In this document: one piece after another, positions 60,544-64,000 of the stretch
How positions within the stretch are numbered: position 1 is the stretch's first letter
How the letters are laid out: each line of letters begins with the position of its first letter
Source of the DNA: Deltaproteobacteria bacterium
GTDB taxonomy: Bacteria > Myxococcota_A > Polyangia > Polyangiales > Ga0077539
Reading direction: 5' to 3'
DNA length: 64,000 nucleotides
NCBI GenBank assembly: GCA_030694465.1
Contig: JAUXYJ010000042.1
Coordinates: 1-64,000 of the forward strand
Notes under the pieces: model-generated
Told to the model about the DNA's origin: nothing
Seen by the model: the letters and a program-made list of their open reading frames with translations, nothing else
The model's database searches: none
Position numbers and translations under genes: made by a program

Positions 60544-61373
60544 GCCCCAGGGCCACCTTCGCGAGGGATGCACGTGAGCCCTGCGGGGCATTGCCCAGCG
60601 CGGCACGCAGAGAGGCACGCGCGAAGGGGTCCCGGCGGGGGCGCGACGGCCGTCGGGTAGGGACCAGGGTGATCGAGCTCAAACAGCACCGTGTCGACCG
60701 GACAGGGCCTCTGGACGACCAAGAACGCGTCGAGCGGCGGGACACACACGCCCTTGCCCGGGAGCTCGCGCAGGGCGCCACAGACGCCCCCGTGAGGGCA
60801 CGTGCTGTCGTCTTGGGCCGTGCAGCCTCGGACCCACCGAAGGGCGCTGGGCAGCGCGGTGTGGTCGTCGCGAGACACCGAGAGGTGCACGGGGCTGGGT
60901 GCGGGCACGGCGCCAGGGGGATGTGGCGCGAGATCGATCACGTCGAGCTCGCCCAAGCGCACCGTATTGAGCGAGATAAACTGCACTGTGGGCGGCTCGG
61001 TGGGGCAGGGCGTCGTGCGGTCTGGCGAGGGCGACCCCGGCCCGGCAAACCGCGCACGGAGGCGCACGCCGAGTGTGTTGCCACGGCGCGTGACGGTCCC
61101 ATACATCGGGCGAAATCCGCAGGGCAGGTGCGCTGCCACCAGCACATCGGGCGACGAGCCGGTCGTGACGGGCGCCTGGGGCAAAAAGAGCCACGCGAGG
61201 GGGGCGTCCATTTCGCGCAGGGTCTGAGACCCGGCAGAGGCTAACACCTGCGGGACCAGCATCGTGGTGCCGGCGTCGGGGTTGGCTGCAGGCGCTGGTT
61301 TGCGGCAGGCGACCAAGCCGCTCGCGAGGGCCAGCGAGATCAAAGACTCTGCAAAAAACCTTGTGAACTGCAT
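60528..61373 (-). CDS. Lipoprotein of unknown function
   Basis: A 281-aa product from ATG 61373, with signal GLVAC (Cys23). The mature domain is beta-rich. The C-terminal part has cysteine pairs (CTAQDDSTCPHGGVC, CLSACRAGQCPAGLTC) resembling the EB/EGF pattern of other lipoproteins in the window. It precedes and overlaps the mannanase-like gene. Function unknown. Confidence 0.7.
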   Translation of the reverse strand: MQFTRFFAESLISLALASGLVACRKPAPAANPDAGTTMLVPQVLASAGSQTLREMDAPLAWLFLPQAPVTTGSSPDVLVAAHLPCGFRPMYGTVTRRGNTLGVRLRARFAGPGSPSPDRTTPCPTEPPTVQFISLNTVRLGELDVIDLAPHPPGAVPAPSPVHLSVSRDDHTALPSALRWVRGCTAQDDSTCPHGGVCGALRELPGKGVCVPPLDAFLVVQRPCPVDTVLFELDHPGPYPTAVAPPPGPLRACLSACRAGQCPAGLTCIPREGGPGACVRP

Positions 61374-61434
61374 AGCAAGGGGTCGCAATAGGGGCAGCAG
61401 GTGTGCGAGCTCGAGAGAGAATTTGCGAGTGGCT

Positions 61435-61491
61435 TTGACACGTTTGGGGGAAGGGCGGTACAAAGCGCCCGTCACTGAATCACCATTCAGT
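61435..61491 (+). promoter_or_regulatory. Promoter with overlapping operator for the SCP2 gene
   Basis: TTGACA (61435-61440) with an 18-bp spacer and TACAAA (61459-61464) is a good sigma-70 match. A perfect 7-bp inverted repeat follows at 61474-61491 (ACTGAAT, CACC, ATTCAGT). It covers the expected transcription start, so a repressor binding there would block initiation. Its regulator is unknown. Confidence 0.6.
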
Positions 61492-61531
61492 ACGTGATAC
61501 AAATCCCTCCCAACACTTGGAGAAGACTACC

Positions 61532-61867
61532 ATGGCCATCGACGTCAAAGACCTGTTCAATAACAAGCTCAAGAGCGCGGTCGAGAGCCAGCCTGACGCA
61601 GCCAAGAAGATCGGCGGTACCTACCAGCTCAACGTGACCGGCGCTGGAAACTGGACCATCGATCTCGCGTCGGACAGCCCGTCCGTGAACGAAGGCACCT
61701 CGACCTCGACCAACTGCACGATCGACATCGCCGAAGCAGATTTTCAGACCCTCGCTGCCAACCCCCAGAGCGAGGGCATGAAGCTCTTCTTTGCTGGCAA
61801 GCTCAAGGTCAAGGGCGACCAAATGAAGGCGATGAACCTTCAGAAGCTCTTCGCCCTCGCGAAGTAG
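61532..61867 (+). CDS. SCP2 sterol-binding domain protein
   Basis: A 111-aa single-domain protein from ATG 61532 (TTGGAG upstream). It has the SCP2 fold: GTYQLNVTGAGNWTIDLAS, NCTIDIAEADFQTLAANP, FFAGKLKVKGDQMKAMNLQKLF. The family binds sterols, fatty acids or acyl-CoA in a hydrophobic tunnel. It precedes a CaiB/AMACR-type acyl-CoA enzyme by 147 bp, a context that fits lipid or sterol side-chain metabolism. Regulated, judging by the promoter/operator. Confidence 0.92.
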   Translation: MAIDVKDLFNNKLKSAVESQPDAAKKIGGTYQLNVTGAGNWTIDLASDSPSVNEGTSTSTNCTIDIAEADFQTLAANPQSEGMKLFFAGKLKVKGDQMKAMNLQKLFALAK

Positions 61868-62014
61868 TCTTCGAGGGCGATCGAGGCCCTGCACGGGAGA
61901 GTGATTTCTCCAGTGCCCATTGCGACGCGACGAGTGACAACGGACACACACCGTGGCACTGCGTCGCGTTTGTCTTTCTCCTGCAAATGACCTGGACCCA
62001 CGAGAGAATCTACG

Positions 62015-63205
62015 ATGGCTAGCTTGGACGAAAATCTCGACTCGCGACCGCTCGCAGGGGTCCGCGTGTTGGACCTCACGCGCTTGCTCCCGGGCCCCCT
62101 GGCCTCGCTCGCCCTCGCAGACATGGGCGCCACCGTCGACAAGCTCGAGGACCCTGGCGCGGGCGATTATCTTCGCCACATGCCGCCCTCACGCGATGGG
62201 CTCAACGGCGCGTTTGTCACACTCAACCGCGACAAACGCGGCGGAATCTTAGACCTCAAGCACCCCCTGGGTCCGCCGACGCTGCTGCGCTTGTGTCGCG
62301 CCTACGACGTGCTCATCGAGAGCTTTCGCCCCGGCGTGCTCGCGCGGTTGGGGCTCTCTCACCAGACACTCTGCGAGGCAAATTCCAGGCTCATTGTCTG
62401 TGCCATCACGGGCTATGGCCAGACCGGACCCCTCGCGCATCGCGCCGGACACGACCTCAATTATCTCGCCCGCGCCGGAGTGCTCGGGGTCACTGGACCC
62501 AGCGGTGGGCCTCCGTCTGTCTCGGGCGCGCAGATCGCAGACGTCGCGGGAGGGGCGCTCTGGGCCGTGAGCGCCATCAGCGCAGCGCTCTACGCACGTG
62601 AGCGCACAGGCAAGGGCAGAGTGATTGACATCGCCATGAGCGAAGGGGCCCTCCCGGTCGCAGCGTTTGCCCTGAGCGGAGTGCTCGCCGCGGACGACCG
62701 AACTCCGCGCGGCGAGGGCTATCTCGATGGGGGCCTCGCGCCCTACCGTTGCTATCAAACCTCCGACGGGGGCTACGTCGCACTGGCTGCACTCGAACCC
62801 AAGTTTTGGCTGCAATTTTGCAGTGAAGTCAGTATCGAGCCCTCCATGGAGGCCCTCGTCCCCGGCCCCCACCAGGTGGCGCTCATCGCGCGACTTGAAG
62901 CGCTCTTCGCGACGCGCACGCGCGACGCATGGGCCGCTGTGGGAGCGCAGCGTGACTGCTGTCTCGAGCCTGTCTTGCGACCCGATGAGCTCACGCGCGA
63001 TGCGCACTTGAGCGCACGCAGCGTGTTCTTTGAGCGCGACGGGCAGGTGCTCTTTCGCACGCCGTTGGCGAGCCTCGACGGCGAGCTTGCGCACGGCACG
63101 AGCGCACCTCGCGCAGGGCAAGACACACGAGAGATCTGGGCAGACGCAGGGTTTAGCGCAGCCGAAATCGACACGCTCTTGCAAGACGGCGTTGTCAGCG
63201 AGTAG
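62015..63205 (+). CDS. CaiB/BaiF family CoA transferase or alpha-methylacyl-CoA racemase
   Basis: A 396-aa class III enzyme. It has LAGVRVLDLTRLLPGPLAS, NRDKRGGILDLK, IESFRPGVLARLGL, TGYGQTGP and the catalytic AGHDLNYLA (Asp147). The short spacing and HDLNY favour the AMACR-type racemase that inverts branched acyl-CoA methyl centres, but a CoA-transferase cannot be excluded. It follows the sterol carrier gene. Confidence 0.85.
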   Translation: MASLDENLDSRPLAGVRVLDLTRLLPGPLASLALADMGATVDKLEDPGAGDYLRHMPPSRDGLNGAFVTLNRDKRGGILDLKHPLGPPTLLRLCRAYDVLIESFRPGVLARLGLSHQTLCEANSRLIVCAITGYGQTGPLAHRAGHDLNYLARAGVLGVTGPSGGPPSVSGAQIADVAGGALWAVSAISAALYARERTGKGRVIDIAMSEGALPVAAFALSGVLAADDRTPRGEGYLDGGLAPYRCYQTSDGGYVALAALEPKFWLQFCSEVSIEPSMEALVPGPHQVALIARLEALFATRTRDAWAAVGAQRDCCLEPVLRPDELTRDAHLSARSVFFERDGQVLFRTPLASLDGELAHGTSAPRAGQDTREIWADAGFSAAEIDTLLQDGVVSE

Positions 63206-63227
63206 CCCGTTGAGCGGGCTAATACGC

Positions 63228-64000
63228 TCACCGAATCGTGTAGCGCATCGTGTAGGTCAGCCCCGAGGTCGCGCTCACGCGGCTGTCGACAAGCACCGCG
63301 CCGAGGCCTCGCGCGACCGTGATGTTGTTGAGCCGTGAGCCGAAGTTAAGCGTGTCGCCGCCGGTGCCTTGGCAGTTGGTGCCGCCCATCGAGCTGCCGT
63401 CGTCGTTGCAGGCGACCTCGCTGCCCGTCTGGGCGCTCCAGAGGTACATCACGGGGTCAAAGGTCACGCCGCTCGCGTTGCGACGCACATACGAGGCTCC
63501 GTCGCTCTGGCAGAGCGAGAAGAACTGCTGTTGCGCGCCGCAAGTCACGAAGTACCGAACGTCTTCGCCGCCCGCGCCCGCGCCACACGTCGTCGGCGCG
63601 CGCGCGCTGCTCGAGAGCGTGGACGTGCTCAGCGTAGTTCCGGTGCCCGAGAGCGCCGTGCTTGAGTACACGAACGCTCCAAAATTCGTGGGAATTTGCT
63701 GCAAATGCAGCGTAAATGCGCCCGTGGTGCAGCCCCCGACCGCGAGGTAGTACGTGCCCGCATTGAGCGCCCCAGCGACCCGGCTCTGTCGCGTGTTGGT
63801 GAACCCGCCCGTGGTGCACGACGCGTCGTCGTTGCAGAAGTTCGCGACCGAACCACCCGCAGAGTCGGTCAACATCAGGCTCGTGTCGTAGGCCGATCCG
63901 GCCGTGTCTGCGTAAACAATGCTGCGGGTAGCCAGCACAAAGCGGTACCAGACGTTGCCGCCCGAGGTGCACACGCAGGTCGACGTCGGGCCATCGCGGG
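63228..64000 (-). CDS. Surface protein with PPC-like domains (5' end outside window)
   Basis: The C-terminal portion of a larger exported protein; the reading frame is open to the window edge, so the true start lies beyond 64000. It includes WYRFVLATRSIVYADTAGSA, YDTSLMLTDSAG, CNDDAS and YYLAVGG, repeated in a second copy (PVMYLWSAQTG, CNDD). These match pre-peptidase C-terminal (PPC) beta-sandwich domains common on myxobacterial surface proteins. Four cysteines probably form disulphides. Confidence 0.8.
   Translation of the reverse strand, partial: RDGPTSTCVCTSGGNVWYRFVLATRSIVYADTAGSAYDTSLMLTDSAGGSVANFCNDDASCTTGGFTNTRQSRVAGALNAGTYYLAVGGCTTGAFTLHLQQIPTNFGAFVYSSTALSGTGTTLSTSTLSSSARAPTTCGAGAGGEDVRYFVTCGAQQQFFSLCQSDGASYVRRNASGVTFDPVMYLWSAQTGSEVACNDDGSSMGGTNCQGTGGDTLNFGSRLNNITVARGLGAVLVDSRVSATSGLTYTMRYTIR

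Overview
The window is high-GC, gene-dense bacterial chromosome with a myxobacterial character (Myxococcota, probably Polyangiales/Sandaracinus-like). The main evidence is about seventeen predicted lipoproteins with Asp/Ala/Pro-rich linkers, cysteine-rich lipoproteins with NGCETPL / HCGACG repeats, an FG-GAP lipoprotein, a eukaryotic-type Ser/Thr kinase with a C-terminal membrane anchor, and secreted polysaccharide hydrolases. The taxonomy is inferred from gene style, not from a marker. No insertion sequence, prophage, CRISPR array or rRNA gene was found.

Layout. 0-9 kb: GH75-like chitosanase, truncated FG-GAP lipoprotein, DUF4185-like lipoprotein, a 21-bp tandem repeat, a three-domain PqqD-like/flavoprotein-decarboxylase/methyltransferase protein, a ferritin-like lipoprotein, and an HSL-type esterase with a coupled unknown gene. 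9.3-15.7 kb: a partial complex I operon (nuoA-B-C-D-G-H-I; nuoE, nuoF and nuoJ-N are not here). 15.7-24.9 kb: DUF2378-like protein, murI, ferritin-like diiron protein, two tandem cysteine-rich lipoproteins, VWA lipoprotein, greB, and a two-domain VOC protein behind a perfect inverted repeat. 24.9-35.7 kb: an M16 peptidase pair, several lipoproteins, and two peptide/nickel-type ABC permeases. 35.8-43 kb: prmA, rsmE, a large MshEN/HEAT-repeat protein, tlyA, and a Ser/Thr kinase. 43-50 kb: a lone sdhC-type subunit, small membrane and secreted proteins, an alpha/beta hydrolase, and divergent proC and proB. 50-55 kb: a tightly overlapping operon of an NAD(P)-dependent epimerase/reductase, a NadE fused to a 2-oxoglutarate/Fe(II) dioxygenase, and an NMN adenylyltransferase fused to a phosphoribosyltransferase-like domain. 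55-64 kb: a copper monooxygenase-like lipoprotein with a cytochrome c motif, a small membrane protein, a minus-strand RNA locus, GH5 mannanase-like lipoprotein, SCP2 sterol carrier, CaiB/AMACR-type enzyme, and a partial surface protein.

The two most unusual things are as follows. (1) At 57884-59083 on the minus strand, a 243-aa conserved-looking protein with a strong ribosome binding site is followed by two tRNA-like modules. In each the order is T-arm, acceptor 3' strand, short linker, acceptor 5' strand, D-arm, i.e. a circularly permuted tRNA. The locus ends in an intrinsic terminator. (2) A 16-bp perfect palindrome, CCGGCGACGTCGCCGG, occurs in complete or slightly shortened form at least eleven times. 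Some copies lie between genes and others inside genes, where they are translated into PATSP or GDVAG linker peptides. This looks like a dispersed nano-repeat able to enter coding sequence.
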